From: Brevundimonas sp.
GTDB lineage: Bacteria > Pseudomonadota > Alphaproteobacteria > Caulobacterales > Caulobacteraceae
Direction: 5' to 3'
Length of the DNA: 64,000 nt
NCBI RefSeq assembly: GCF_013912065.1
Contig: NZ_JACESA010000011.1
Span: 62,001-126,000, forward strand
In this document: one piece after another, positions 42,612-51,536 of the stretch
Layout of the letters: each line of letters opens with the position of its first letter
Numbering within the stretch: position 1 is the first letter of the stretch
Made by a program: the position numbers and the translations under genes
Notes under the pieces: model-generated
What the model was told of the DNA's origin: nothing
Database searches by the model: none
The model's input: only the letters and a program-made list of their open reading frames with translations

Positions 42612-43619
42612 ATGCTTGTCGTCCGTCCCGCCGGTCCCGCCGACCTCGACCACCTTCTGGAACTGGCCATCCTGTCAGGTCCCGGCTTCACCAGCCTGCC
42701 CGAAGATCCCGACGCCCTGTCCGACCGGCTGGAGCTCAGCCAGGCCAGTTTCCGCAGCGAGGTCACCCCGCAGGAGGCCTGGTACACGCTGATGCTGGAA
42801 GACGGCGACACAGGCGATATCGACGGGGTCGGATCGGTCAAGGCGACCGTGGGCCTGAAACGCCCCTTCTTCTCGTTCCGCGTCGTCAACAACACGGCGT
42901 CGTCGCCATCCATCGGGGTCAAGCTGGATCACCAGACCCTGGTGCTGGTCAATGAATGCACCGGCTGGACCGAGGTCGGCTCGCTGTTCCTCAAGGCCGA
43001 CCGGCGCAAGGGCGGGGCCGGCCGTCTGCTCAGCCAGTCGCGCTATATGCTGATCGGGGCCCAGCCCGAACTGTTCGCCGAGAATGTGCTGGCCGAGTTG
43101 CGCGGCGTGTTCACGCCCGACGGCGCCTGCCCCTTCTGGGACCATGTGGCGCACAAATTCTTCCCGATGGAGTTCGACGACGCCGACCGGATGAGCGGAT
43201 CGACCGACAAACAGTTCATCCTCGACCTGGCCCCTCGCCACCCCATCTATACCGAACTGCTGCCCGAACCCGCCCGCGCCGTGATCGGCAAGGTCCACCC
43301 CCAAGGCGTGCCGGCCATGGCCCTGCTGGAAAGCGAAGGCTTCCGCACCAACGGCCTGGTGGACATCTTCGACGCGGGACCGACGGTGTCGTGCGGCCGC
43401 GACAATATCCGCACGGTCCGGGACGCGCGACGCCTGACGGCCGAGATCGTTCCCGCCGTCGAGGCCGAACTGCCCGCCCTGATCTCGACCGACAGCATCG
43501 CCGCCTTCCGCGCCGTTCGCGCCAAGGCCGATATCGAGGGCGACATCGTCCGCCTGACCGCCGAAACCGCCGCCGCGCTGAAGATCAAGGCCGGCGCTCT
43601 CGTCCGGGTGAAATCATGA
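42612..43619 (+). CDS. astA: Arginine N-succinyltransferase AstA
   Basis: 335 aa. First step of the arginine succinyltransferase (AST) pathway, succinyl-CoA plus arginine. The GNAT-type fold has VRPAGPADLDHLLELAILSG, LVNECTGWTEVGSLFLKADR, GRLLSQSRYML and a C-terminal VHPQGVPAMALLESEGFRTN. The stop overlaps the start of astD by ATGA. Normal length. Confidence 0.94.
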   Translation: MLVVRPAGPADLDHLLELAILSGPGFTSLPEDPDALSDRLELSQASFRSEVTPQEAWYTLMLEDGDTGDIDGVGSVKATVGLKRPFFSFRVVNNTASSPSIGVKLDHQTLVLVNECTGWTEVGSLFLKADRRKGGAGRLLSQSRYMLIGAQPELFAENVLAELRGVFTPDGACPFWDHVAHKFFPMEFDDADRMSGSTDKQFILDLAPRHPIYTELLPEPARAVIGKVHPQGVPAMALLESEGFRTNGLVDIFDAGPTVSCGRDNIRTVRDARRLTAEIVPAVEAELPALISTDSIAAFRAVRAKADIEGDIVRLTAETAAALKIKAGALVRVKS

Positions 43620-45031
43620 CCGTGTTCAAATCCATCGATCCCGCCACCGAGGCGACCAACTGGGAAGGCGAGGCCGCCAGCCCGGCTCAGGTCCAGACCG
43701 CCGTCGACGCCGCCCGCGCCGCCTTCCCCGCCTGGGCCGACGCCCCACGCCTCGAGCGCATCGAGGCCGTCAAACGCTATCAGGCCGTGCTGAAGGACCG
43801 CGCGCCCCAGATCGCCGAGGCCATCGCGCGCGAGACCGGCAAGCCCTTGTGGGAGACGAAGACCGAGGCCGCCGCCATGATCGGCAAGGTGGACATCTCG
43901 ATCCGCGCCTATGACGAACGCACCGGCGAACGGTCGAACGATACGGCCTTCGGTCGCGCGACCCTGCGCCACCGCCCCCACGGCGTGGCGGCGGTGCTGG
44001 GTCCGTTCAACTTCCCCGGCCACCTGCCCAACGGCCATATCGTCCCGGCCCTGCTGGCCGGCGACACGGTCGTGTTCAAGCCGTCGGAGGAGACGCCTCT
44101 AGTGGGCCAGGTCATGGCCGAGGCCTTCGCCGCCGCCGACCTGCCGACCGGTGTCGTCAACGTCGTCCAGGGCGGGCGCGAGACCGGCGCGGCCCTGCTG
44201 GACGCCGGGATCGACGCCCTGATGTTCACCGGCTCCGGCGCGGCCGGCGCCCATTTCCGGCGCAAGTTCGCCGACGATCCGCATGTCATCCTGGCGCTGG
44301 AACTGGGCGGCAATAATCCGCTGGTCGTCTGGGACGCCGCCGACGCCCAGGCCGTGGCCGGGATCGTGGTCCAGTCCGCCTTCATCACCACCGGCCAGCG
44401 TTGCTCCTGCGCGCGGCGCCTGATCCTGCCCGAAGGCCCCCAGGGCGACGCCGTCATCGAGGCCGTCGCCGCCCTGTCCGACCGTCTGGTGTTCGGCCCC
44501 TGGGACAGCGATCCCGAACCCTATGCCGGGCCGCTGATCTCCGCCCGCGCGGCGGAGGCGGCGTTGAAGGCCCTGCAGGAACGTATCGACATGGGGGCCA
44601 AGGTGATCCGCGCCTCGGGGCCCGTCGCCAATCTGCCGGGCGCTTTCGTCAGACCGGCCATCATCGACGTGACGGGGATCGACGTCCCCGACGAGGAGAT
44701 GTTCGCCCCCTTCCTGTCGGTCGTGCGCGTTCCGACGTTCGACGCCGCCATCCAGGCCGCCAACGCCACCCGCTACGGCCTGTCGGCCGGTCTGGTCAGC
44801 GACAATCCGGCCAACTGGGACCATTTCATCCGTCGCATCCGCGCGGGCGTGGTCAACTTCAACCGTCCCACCACCGGCGCCGCCGGCGACATGCCGTTCG
44901 GCGGCCTGGGCGCCAGCGGCAACCACCGCCCCAGCGCCTACTACGCCGCCGACTACTGCGCCTATCCGGTCGCCAGCTTCGAGGCCGACGCGGTGGCCAA
45001 CATCGAAGGCGAGATCAAGGGGCTGCGATGA
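43616..45031 (+). CDS. astD: Succinylglutamate-semialdehyde dehydrogenase AstD
   Basis: 471 aa. NAD-dependent aldehyde dehydrogenase of the AST pathway. Catalytic Cys in TTGQRCSCARR and Glu in LALELGGNNP; substrate signature TNWEGEAASPAQVQTAVDAA at the N-terminus is typical of AstD. The start ATG overlaps the astA stop and the stop overlaps the astB start, both by ATGA. Confidence 0.94.
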   Translation: MTVFKSIDPATEATNWEGEAASPAQVQTAVDAARAAFPAWADAPRLERIEAVKRYQAVLKDRAPQIAEAIARETGKPLWETKTEAAAMIGKVDISIRAYDERTGERSNDTAFGRATLRHRPHGVAAVLGPFNFPGHLPNGHIVPALLAGDTVVFKPSEETPLVGQVMAEAFAAADLPTGVVNVVQGGRETGAALLDAGIDALMFTGSGAAGAHFRRKFADDPHVILALELGGNNPLVVWDAADAQAVAGIVVQSAFITTGQRCSCARRLILPEGPQGDAVIEAVAALSDRLVFGPWDSDPEPYAGPLISARAAEAALKALQERIDMGAKVIRASGPVANLPGAFVRPAIIDVTGIDVPDEEMFAPFLSVVRVPTFDAAIQAANATRYGLSAGLVSDNPANWDHFIRRIRAGVVNFNRPTTGAAGDMPFGGLGASGNHRPSAYYAADYCAYPVASFEADAVANIEGEIKGLR

Positions 45032-46365
45032 CCCACGCTGTCGAAGCCAACGCCGACGGCCTGATCGGGCCGACCCATTCCTACGCCGGCCTGTCCCCCG
45101 GCAATCTGGCCTCCAGCCTGAACAAGGGCGAGGCGTCGAACCCGCGTGCTGCGGTGCTGCAGGGGCTCGACAAGATGAAGGCCCTGGCCGACCTGGGTCT
45201 GCCCCAGTTCGTCCTGCCGCCGCACGAGCGGCCGAACATTCCCTTCCTGCGCGGCCTGGGCTTCACCGGCTCGGACGCCCGCGTTCTGGAACAGGCCTGG
45301 AAGGACGCCCCCTCCTTCGCCGCCGCCGCCTGTTCGGCCTCGCCGATGTGGGCCGCCAACGCCGCGACGGTCACGCCGTCCGCAGACGCCGCAGACGGCC
45401 GGGTCCATTTCACCCCCGCCAATCTGATCACCAACCTGCACCGGTCGCTGGAGCACCAGCAGACGAAGCGGGCGCTGGACGCCCTCTTCCCTGACGCCAG
45501 CCGTTTCGCCGTCCACGACGCCCTGCCCTCGGTCGCCCATCTGGCCGACGAAGGCGCCGCCAACCACGTGCGTATGTGCGCCGATCACGGCGCGCCGGGC
45601 GTCAATCTGCTGGTCTGGGGCCGCGAGGCGTTCGAGCCCTGGGACGGCCCCTACCCCGCCCGTCAGACCCGCGAGGCGTCGCAGGCCGTCGCCAGACGCC
45701 ACGCCGCCTCGTGCGTCGTCCTGGCCCAGCAATCCAAGGCCGCCATCGCCGGCGGCACCTTCCACAACGACGTCGTCTGCGTCGGGGCGCTGGAGACCCT
45801 GTTCCACCACGACCTCGCCTTCGAGGACACGGCCGGAACCTACGCCGCCATCCGCCGCGCCGCCGAGGGCCTGTTCGAGCCGATCTTCGTCGAGGTCTCG
45901 TCCGCCGACCTGCCGCTGGCGGACGCCATCAGCAGCTATCTTTTCAACTCGATGCTGATCCGGATCCCAGGCGAGGATCGCCTGACCCTGATCTGCCCGA
46001 CCGAGACGCGGGACAACCCGCGCAGCCATGCCGTGGCGCAGGGCCTCGCCGCATCGAACGGCCCTATCGGCCGGGTGCAGTACGTCGATGTGCGCCAGTC
46101 GATGCGCAACGGCGGTGGCCCGGCCTGCCTGCGCCTCCGGGTCGCCTTGAACGAGGCGGAGCTGGCGGCGGCCAATCCCGCCATGCGCCTGACCGACGCC
46201 CTGCACGCCGAACTCTCGGCCTGGGCGAACCGCTGGTATCGAGATGAACTGCGGCCCGGCGACCTCGCAGATCCGGCGTTGCTGGACGAAAGTCGGAGCG
46301 CCCTGGACGCCCTGACCACGATCATGGACCTGGGTAGCGGCTTCTATCCGTTCCAGCGCGCCTAG
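45028..46365 (+). CDS. astB: N-succinylarginine dihydrolase AstB
   Basis: 445 aa. Converts N-succinylarginine to N-succinylornithine, CO2 and ammonia. The N-terminal GLIGPTHSYAGLSPGNLASS and later FTGSDARVLEQA, HNDVVCVGAL and the C-terminal GGGPACLRLRVALNEAEL (active-site Cys) are clear AstB marks. It is coupled to astD. The AstC transaminase is not in the window; ArgD may do its step. It ends in a 3-nt overlap with the convergent phhA stop. Confidence 0.94.
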   Translation: MTHAVEANADGLIGPTHSYAGLSPGNLASSLNKGEASNPRAAVLQGLDKMKALADLGLPQFVLPPHERPNIPFLRGLGFTGSDARVLEQAWKDAPSFAAAACSASPMWAANAATVTPSADAADGRVHFTPANLITNLHRSLEHQQTKRALDALFPDASRFAVHDALPSVAHLADEGAANHVRMCADHGAPGVNLLVWGREAFEPWDGPYPARQTREASQAVARRHAASCVVLAQQSKAAIAGGTFHNDVVCVGALETLFHHDLAFEDTAGTYAAIRRAAEGLFEPIFVEVSSADLPLADAISSYLFNSMLIRIPGEDRLTLICPTETRDNPRSHAVAQGLAASNGPIGRVQYVDVRQSMRNGGGPACLRLRVALNEAELAAANPAMRLTDALHAELSAWANRWYRDELRPGDLADPALLDESRSALDALTTIMDLGSGFYPFQRA

Positions 46366-47237
46366 GCCGCGAACCGGCCGCCCTTGTTGGCATAGGCCTG
46401 GGTGCCCCGGGTGAAGACCTGGTCGGTCGGCAGGACGGCGTCGATCGCCAGGGGCTCGCTGCCCTTCAACGCCTCATAGACCGGCCCGAAGTCCTTCAGC
46501 GTCTCGTCCTTCAGGGCCTCCAGGCTGTCGATGACGAAATAGACCTGCTGGAAGTCGTCAATCCGGTACAGGGTCCGCATCACCCGCTCCAGATCGAAGC
46601 CCAGCCGGTTCGGCGACGGGTCTTCAAGCGCAAAGACGCTTTCGGTCGCCGACGAAACAATTCCGGCGCCGTAGATCCGCAGCCCATCGGCTTCCCGCAT
46701 CAGGCCGAACTCGACCGTGTACCAGTACAGTCGCGCCAGATTGGGCAGCATGCCCAGGCCGGCGGCCCGCTGACCACCCTTGCCATAGGCCTCCATATAG
46801 GCGGCGAAATCCGGGTCGGTCAGCATCGGCACATGGCCGAACACGTCATGGAAGATGTCCGGTTCCTGCAGATAGTCCAGTTGGTCCGGCTTCCTGATGA
46901 ACTGACCCGAGACGAAGCGGCGATTGGCCAGATGGTCGAAGAAGACTTCATCCGGCACCAGACCGGGCACGCAGACCACGGTCCAGCCGGTCAGGGCCTG
47001 AAGCTTGGGATTGATGATGTCGAAGTCGGGGATCCCGCCCGCGTTCAGGTCCAGCGCCTTCAAGCCGTTCAGGAAGGCGTCGCAGGCCCGGCCCGGCAGG
47101 ATCTTCATCTGACGCGCGTAAAGCGTGTCCCAGGTCTGATGCTCGACATCCGTATAGGCGGCCCAGTTCTGGGGAATGGTCCAGTCGGCAGCCGCGCCTT
47201 CCGGCGGCTTTTCGAAAACGTGTTCGAAGTCGGACAT
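46362..47237 (-). CDS. phhA: Phenylalanine 4-monooxygenase PhhA
   Basis: 291 aa from ATG 47237. Tetrahydrobiopterin-dependent iron enzyme converting phenylalanine to tyrosine. The iron motif is FHDVFGHVPML with the Glu in YWYTVEFGLM. It begins DWTIPQNWAAYTDVEHQTWD and has EPDIFH, as in other bacterial PhhA. Its 3' end is convergent with astB. hspQ lies upstream on the same strand, 58 nt away. Confidence 0.95.
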   Translation of the reverse strand: MSDFEHVFEKPPEGAAADWTIPQNWAAYTDVEHQTWDTLYARQMKILPGRACDAFLNGLKALDLNAGGIPDFDIINPKLQALTGWTVVCVPGLVPDEVFFDHLANRRFVSGQFIRKPDQLDYLQEPDIFHDVFGHVPMLTDPDFAAYMEAYGKGGQRAAGLGMLPNLARLYWYTVEFGLMREADGLRIYGAGIVSSATESVFALEDPSPNRLGFDLERVMRTLYRIDDFQQVYFVIDSLEALKDETLKDFGPVYEALKGSEPLAIDAVLPTDQVFTRGTQAYANKGGRFAA

Positions 47238-47295
47238 GGGACGTTCCTCTTTTTTCGGCATCCTAGACTTCGCCGGTCGTCCCATCAAAGGCCTG

Positions 47296-47604
47296 TCAGT
47301 GAATCCTCTTGTCCAGCGGGGCATGGTGGCCCTGACCATCGACGGTGAACCAGCGCTGGGCGTCATCGGGCAGCAACACGGACTGGCCGTCCTCCAGAAC
47401 CCCCTCGGCCGCATAGGCGATGAAACCGCCGTCTTCGCCCAAGGCGAAGACCTGATAGAAGGGCTGATCCGCGGCGACCGGGCCGGTGTCGGCGGCGGGG
47501 CCGTCGTAGGCGGGGTCCACATCCATCACCACGCCGCGAAAGGCGTCGTCGCGGTGGCGAACGATCTGGCCGATGGCGAAACGGGCTGTTTGAACCTGGG
47601 TCAT
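47296..47604 (-). CDS. hspQ: Heat shock protein HspQ (hemimethylated-DNA-binding, YccV-like)
   Basis: 102 aa from ATG 47604. The HspQ/YccV signatures are RFAIGQIVRHRDDAFRGVVM, PAYDG, QPFYQVFALGEDGGFIAYAA and LLPDD. In other bacteria HspQ adjusts Lon specificity; the name refers to binding to hemimethylated oriC DNA. It is next to phhA on the same strand. Confidence 0.9.
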   Translation of the reverse strand: MTQVQTARFAIGQIVRHRDDAFRGVVMDVDPAYDGPAADTGPVAADQPFYQVFALGEDGGFIAYAAEGVLEDGQSVLLPDDAQRWFTVDGQGHHAPLDKRIH

Positions 47605-47750
47605 ATTCCTTGATACGCCGCCCAGTATGAGCCGGACGCCCACAGGTCTGTTCATCTTCCTGACAGAATGGCTTGGCGCGGACGATCTTGGCGGGCTAGG
47701 CTGCTTGGGACGGGCGCCGTTCTGGACCGCCCATATTGGAATGACGGCCC

Positions 47751-48851
47751 ATGCCGGAGACCCACGGCGCGCCCCGACGGCGCGACGAGCGGTCCCAGCC
47801 TTCCCGCGAGCGGGATGCGTCGGGTCGGGATGCGCCCCTGTACGGCGCGCTCGATCTGGGGACCAATAATTGCCGGCTGCTGATCGCGCGGCCGTCCCGC
47901 GACGGCTTCAGGGTGGTCGACAGTTTCAGCCGCATCGTGCGGCTGGGCGAGGGCCTGTCCCGCACGGGCCGGCTGGACCCGCGCGCCATGGACCGGGCCT
48001 ATGACGCCCTGGCCCTGTGCGCCGACCGGATCGTCAGGAAGGGCGTGGAGTCGGTTCGGCTGAGCGCGGTCGCCACCCAGGCCTGCCGGGCTGCGGAGAA
48101 CGGGGCGGACTTCATTGATCGGGTGCGTAAGGGCACGGGCCTGCGGCTGCGGATCATCGATCCGGCGGAAGAGGCGCGGCTGGCGGTCGAGGGCTGTCTG
48201 AACCTGATTGATCCCCGGGCCGAGGGGGTGGTGATCATCGATGTGGGCGGCGGGTCGACCGAACTGTCCTGGCTGAAGCGCGAGGGGTCGGACTGGAAGA
48301 CCACCGGCTGGATGTCGGCGGCCCTGGGGGTCGTCACCCTGGCGGAACGTCACCCGGAGCCTGAGGGCGCGGGCGAAGACTGGTACGAGGCCATGGTCGC
48401 CGACATGGGCGCGGCCCTGGCGGGAGGCGGGATCAACGATCCCGGCATGCTGGATCTGCTGCGGCGGGACCGGGCGCATCTGATCGGAACCTCGGGCGCG
48501 ATCACCAGTCTGGCCGGCATCCACCTGAACCTGCCCCGCTACAATCGCGACCGGGTCGACGGGCTGTGGATGACGCGCGGCGACTGCGAGGCGGCGGCGG
48601 AGCGGCTGAAGGCCCTGGGGCCGGACGGGCGGGCCAAGGAAGCCTGTATCGGGCCGGACCGGGCCGATCTGGTCCTGGCCGGGGCGGCGATCCTGGAAGC
48701 CATCCAGCGGGCCTGGCCGTCGGAGCGGGTCCGGGTCGCGGACCGGGGACTGCGCGAAGGCCTGCTGTTGCAGCAGATGCGCGAGGACAAGAAGCCGCCC
48801 AAGCGCCGGACGCGGCGGCGAGGGCGCGGTCGAGGACCGGCCGCGGCCTGA
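47751..48851 (+). CDS. Ppx/GppA family phosphatase
   Basis: 366 aa. The N-terminal motif ALDLGTNNCRLLIARP and the second phosphate motif VVIIDVGGGSTEL show the actin-like ASKHA fold of exopolyphosphatase/pppGpp phosphohydrolase. The third motif LIGTSGAITSLAGIHLNL and GAAILEAIQRAWP are also present. A basic, disordered N-terminal 25 residues and a basic C-terminal tail ([15 protein letters not shown]) are unusual additions. No ftsJ follows it; the repeat copy 3 lies downstream. Confidence 0.9.
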   Translation: MPETHGAPRRRDERSQPSRERDASGRDAPLYGALDLGTNNCRLLIARPSRDGFRVVDSFSRIVRLGEGLSRTGRLDPRAMDRAYDALALCADRIVRKGVESVRLSAVATQACRAAENGADFIDRVRKGTGLRLRIIDPAEEARLAVEGCLNLIDPRAEGVVIIDVGGGSTELSWLKREGSDWKTTGWMSAALGVVTLAERHPEPEGAGEDWYEAMVADMGAALAGGGINDPGMLDLLRRDRAHLIGTSGAITSLAGIHLNLPRYNRDRVDGLWMTRGDCEAAAERLKALGPDGRAKEACIGPDRADLVLAGAAILEAIQRAWPSERVRVADRGLREGLLLQQMREDKKPPKRRTRRRGRGRGPAAA

Positions 48852-48908
48852 CGCACCTCGCCTCCTCGCGTCGTGACGGAGGGGTTCTTCACCGCATCAC
48901 CAGCGCCC

Positions 48909-48986
48909 GTGGGACGTCCAGAGCCCCTCCACCCCCGCGCGAAGAGGCGCGGCGGTCCCCCCTCCCCATGCATGGGGAGGAGACAG
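48909..48986 (-). repeat. Intergenic repeat, inverted copy 3
   Basis: The same repeat as at 29077 and 29545, in the other orientation, with the core GAGCCCCTCCACCCCCGCGC, GCGGCGGTCCCC and a CCTCCCCATGCATGGGGAGG hairpin. It sits between the ppx stop and the cyclophilin gene. Confidence 0.8.
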
Positions 48987-48993
48987 TGCGGGC

Positions 48994-49866
48994 TCAGCCG
49001 GCCGTCGCCATCCGCACCGGCACGTCGATGTCGCAGACCGAGAAGTCGGCGCCCTTGGCCTGGCGGGCCTGATCGATCAGGGCGCGGAAGGTCGGCGAGG
49101 CGGTGTTCAGCATCTGGACCGCCGGGCGTTCGGCGGCGGGCAGGTCCGAGGCCAGGCGGACGCGGGTCATGCGGTCGGGATCGGCGACGATGCCGCTGGG
49201 CTCAGGACTGGCCTTGAGGGCGCGGACGACCTCGAGCCCGACGACCACGCGACCCCAGACCGTGTAGCGCTTGTCCAGGGCCGGATAGGCCTGGCGCATC
49301 AGGAAGAACTGGCTGTTGGCGGTGTCATTGCCCTCGTCCCGCGCCATGCCGGCGACGCCCGGGCAATAGAGGCCCCAGCCGTGGACCTTGCGGTCGGCCG
49401 TGCCGGTCATCAGGGCGTCGGGCTGGGTCTGGACCGGGACGGAATGATAGAAGCCGACCAAGGCCCCGGCCGGCGTGGCGGCGGGCGTGAAGGCCATGTC
49501 CGGCCCGCGTCGGAAGGTGAACTCGGCCTTCAAATCGGGATACCAGCTCTGGCCGTCGCCGGTGCCCAGGGGGTCGCCGGTCTGGGCCATGAACCAGTCG
49601 ATGACCCGGTGCCAGGCCAGATTGTCGTAGAAGCCGCGCGAGGCCAGCAGCTTGATCCGCTCGACATGGGCCGGGGCGATCTCGGGGGCCAGTTCGACCA
49701 GGATCCGGCCCTTGGTCGTGTCGATGACCAGCAGATTGTCGGGGGCGACGGCGCGCCATTCGGTCGGTGCGGGCGGGGGCGGCGGCACGGCCGCCTCCTG
49801 CGCGAAGGCGGAGCCGGACGACAGAGCGGTCAGCCCCGCCGCGATCAGTGCGTTTCGAACCTTCAT
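48994..49866 (-). CDS. Secreted cyclophilin-type peptidylprolyl isomerase (second of pair)
   Basis: 290 aa with a signal peptide (ending SGSAFAQEA). The cyclophilin core is NLLVIDTTKGRILVELAPEI, FYDNLAWHRVIDWFMAQTGD (Arg of the active site) and NSQFFLMRQAYPALDKRYTV. It lies 25 nt after the paralogous gene at 49892. The large loop WYPDLKAEFTFRRGPD is typical of this periplasmic group. It likely helps fold envelope proteins. Confidence 0.88.
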   Translation of the reverse strand: MKVRNALIAAGLTALSSGSAFAQEAAVPPPPPAPTEWRAVAPDNLLVIDTTKGRILVELAPEIAPAHVERIKLLASRGFYDNLAWHRVIDWFMAQTGDPLGTGDGQSWYPDLKAEFTFRRGPDMAFTPAATPAGALVGFYHSVPVQTQPDALMTGTADRKVHGWGLYCPGVAGMARDEGNDTANSQFFLMRQAYPALDKRYTVWGRVVVGLEVVRALKASPEPSGIVADPDRMTRVRLASDLPAAERPAVQMLNTASPTFRALIDQARQAKGADFSVCDIDVPVRMATAG

Positions 49867-49891
49867 AGCCCCTGCCCCCTCATGAAATCCC

Positions 49892-50785
49892 TTAGCCGCC
49901 GACGATCTCGGCCACCGGCTGGACGTCGCAGATGCTGAAGCCGCCGCCGCGCGCCGTGCGGGTCGCGGCGATCCGTTCGGCGAAGGCGGGGCTGGCGGGG
50001 TTCAGCACTCGTACGGTGGGGCGTTCGCCTTCCGGCAGGACCGAAGCCATGCGGACCCGCGTCATGACGTCGGGATTGGCCACCTTGCCGTCGTCGGCGT
50101 CCGAGCCCTTGTTCAGCTTGTTCACCACATCCAGACCCGAAACCACTCGGCCGAAGGCGGTATAGACGCCGTTCAACTGGTCCCGTTCGCCCATCATCAG
50201 GAAGAACTGGCTGTTGGCGGTGTCGGGCGCTCCGGCCCGCGCCATGCCCAGCACGCCGGGGCAGAACAGGCCGTGGGCGTCGACCTTGAAGTCGGCGGTG
50301 ATCATCATCTGGGCGTCCGGCTGGGTCTCGACCGGCAGGACGCCAACCAGGCCGCGCACGCCCTGGCCCGCGTTCGGCACGACGGCGAAGCCCGCATCGC
50401 GGCCGCGCCGGAAGCTGAACTCGGCCTTCAGATCGGGCAGTTCGCTGCCGCCCTCGCCGGTGCCCTGGGGGTCGCCGGTCTGGGCCATGAAGTCGGGGAT
50501 GACGCGGTGGAATTTCAGCCCGTCATAGAAGCCTTGGTTGGCCAGGGTGCGGATACGTTCAGCATGGGCGGGCGCGGCGACCGGCGTCAGCTCGACCAGA
50601 ATTCGGCCCTTGGGGGTGTCGATGACCAGCAGGTTCTCGGGCGCGACGGTGCGCCAGTCCGCAGCGGGAGCCTGAACCTGTGCTGGGGCCTGGGTTTGGG
50701 CCACGGCCGGGGCCTGGGTCGAAACCGACGCCAGAAGGGCGGCGGCGGCCGCCGCAATCACACCAAGACGCATTGACGCACTCAT
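49892..50785 (-). CDS. Secreted cyclophilin-type peptidylprolyl isomerase (first of pair)
   Basis: 297 aa with a signal peptide (ending QAPAVAQTQ); an internal ATG at 50773 is also possible. Core motifs are NLLVIDTPKGRILVELTPVA, FYDGLKFHRVIPDFMAQTGD and NSQFFLMMGERDQLNGVYTA. Its start overlaps the coaD stop by ATGA, so the isomerases are co-transcribed with coaD. The paralogue follows downstream. Confidence 0.88.
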   Translation of the reverse strand: MSASMRLGVIAAAAAALLASVSTQAPAVAQTQAPAQVQAPAADWRTVAPENLLVIDTPKGRILVELTPVAAPAHAERIRTLANQGFYDGLKFHRVIPDFMAQTGDPQGTGEGGSELPDLKAEFSFRRGRDAGFAVVPNAGQGVRGLVGVLPVETQPDAQMMITADFKVDAHGLFCPGVLGMARAGAPDTANSQFFLMMGERDQLNGVYTAFGRVVSGLDVVNKLNKGSDADDGKVANPDVMTRVRMASVLPEGERPTVRVLNPASPAFAERIAATRTARGGGFSICDVQPVAEIVGG

Positions 50786-51270
50786 CCTCTGTTCTTGACC
50801 TTGTCCCGCACGCGCGCGGCGATGGCGGGGCTGACGAAACTGTCGATCGCGCCGTCCAGGCGGGCGATCTCCTTGACCAGTCGCGAGGCGATGGCCTGGT
50901 GCCGGGGATCGGCCATCAGGAATACCGTCTCGATGTCCTGATTGAGGCGCTGATTCATGGCCGTCATCTGGAACTCGTATTCGAAATCGGCGACCGCGCG
51001 CAAACCGCGAATGATGACATTGGCGTTCAGCTCTTCCGCGAAATGCATCAGCAGGGTCGAAAAGGGCTGGACCACGATGTCGCCGCCCAGGTTCGCCACC
51101 TCGGCCTGCAGCATCTCGACCCGCTCGTCGGTGGTGAACAACGGCCCCTTGTCATCGTTCTGGGCCACACCGATGACCACCCGGTCCACCAGCTTCAGCG
51201 CCCGTTTGATGATGTCGATATGACCGTTCGTCACCGGATCGAAAGTGCCCGGATAAAGTCCGATGCGCAT
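50782..51270 (-). CDS. coaD: Phosphopantetheine adenylyltransferase CoaD
   Basis: 162 aa. Fourth step of coenzyme A synthesis. The nucleotidyltransferase motif YPGTFDPVTNGHIDII, KVFDHHxxxx region replaced by AQNDDKGPLFTTDERVEMLQ, and RGLRAVADFEYEFQMTAMNQ near the middle are characteristic. The C-terminal half ends FVSPAIAARVRDK. The next gene downstream overlaps by ATGA. Confidence 0.96.
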   Translation of the reverse strand: MRIGLYPGTFDPVTNGHIDIIKRALKLVDRVVIGVAQNDDKGPLFTTDERVEMLQAEVANLGGDIVVQPFSTLLMHFAEELNANVIIRGLRAVADFEYEFQMTAMNQRLNQDIETVFLMADPRHQAIASRLVKEIARLDGAIDSFVSPAIAARVRDKVKNRG

Positions 51271-51536
51271 GGCGTGTCTCCCCAGCCTGTCGCCTGCTGT
51301 TCGGCGTGACTTAGCAGGTGCGAAAGGTTCGGCCTAGCAGCCCGTTGGCGTAGAGGCGTGTCGCAAAAACAGGGTGACAAGGCGCCAAAAGCGCCAAAGC
51401 GGGCGCGTGAGACGGCGGGGCGGGGTTTGGCGTCACATCGTTCATCACGCGACCTTACACCCGCCGCCAACCCAGGGGCGCTGATTGCTGAATTCGGTGA
51501 TGATGATACCGAAATCGTTGGATTTTTTCTGCAGAA
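51271..51536. other. Intergenic gap without a supported gene
   Basis: Between coaD and the class IV aminotransferase. A 60-codon GTG frame (51358-51540) is present but has a weak start and no family. TTCGGT (51493-51498) and ACCGAA (51508-51513) form a 6-bp inverted repeat, with a T run a few bases further on. The GC content is lower than usual near 51490-51530. Confidence 0.4.
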
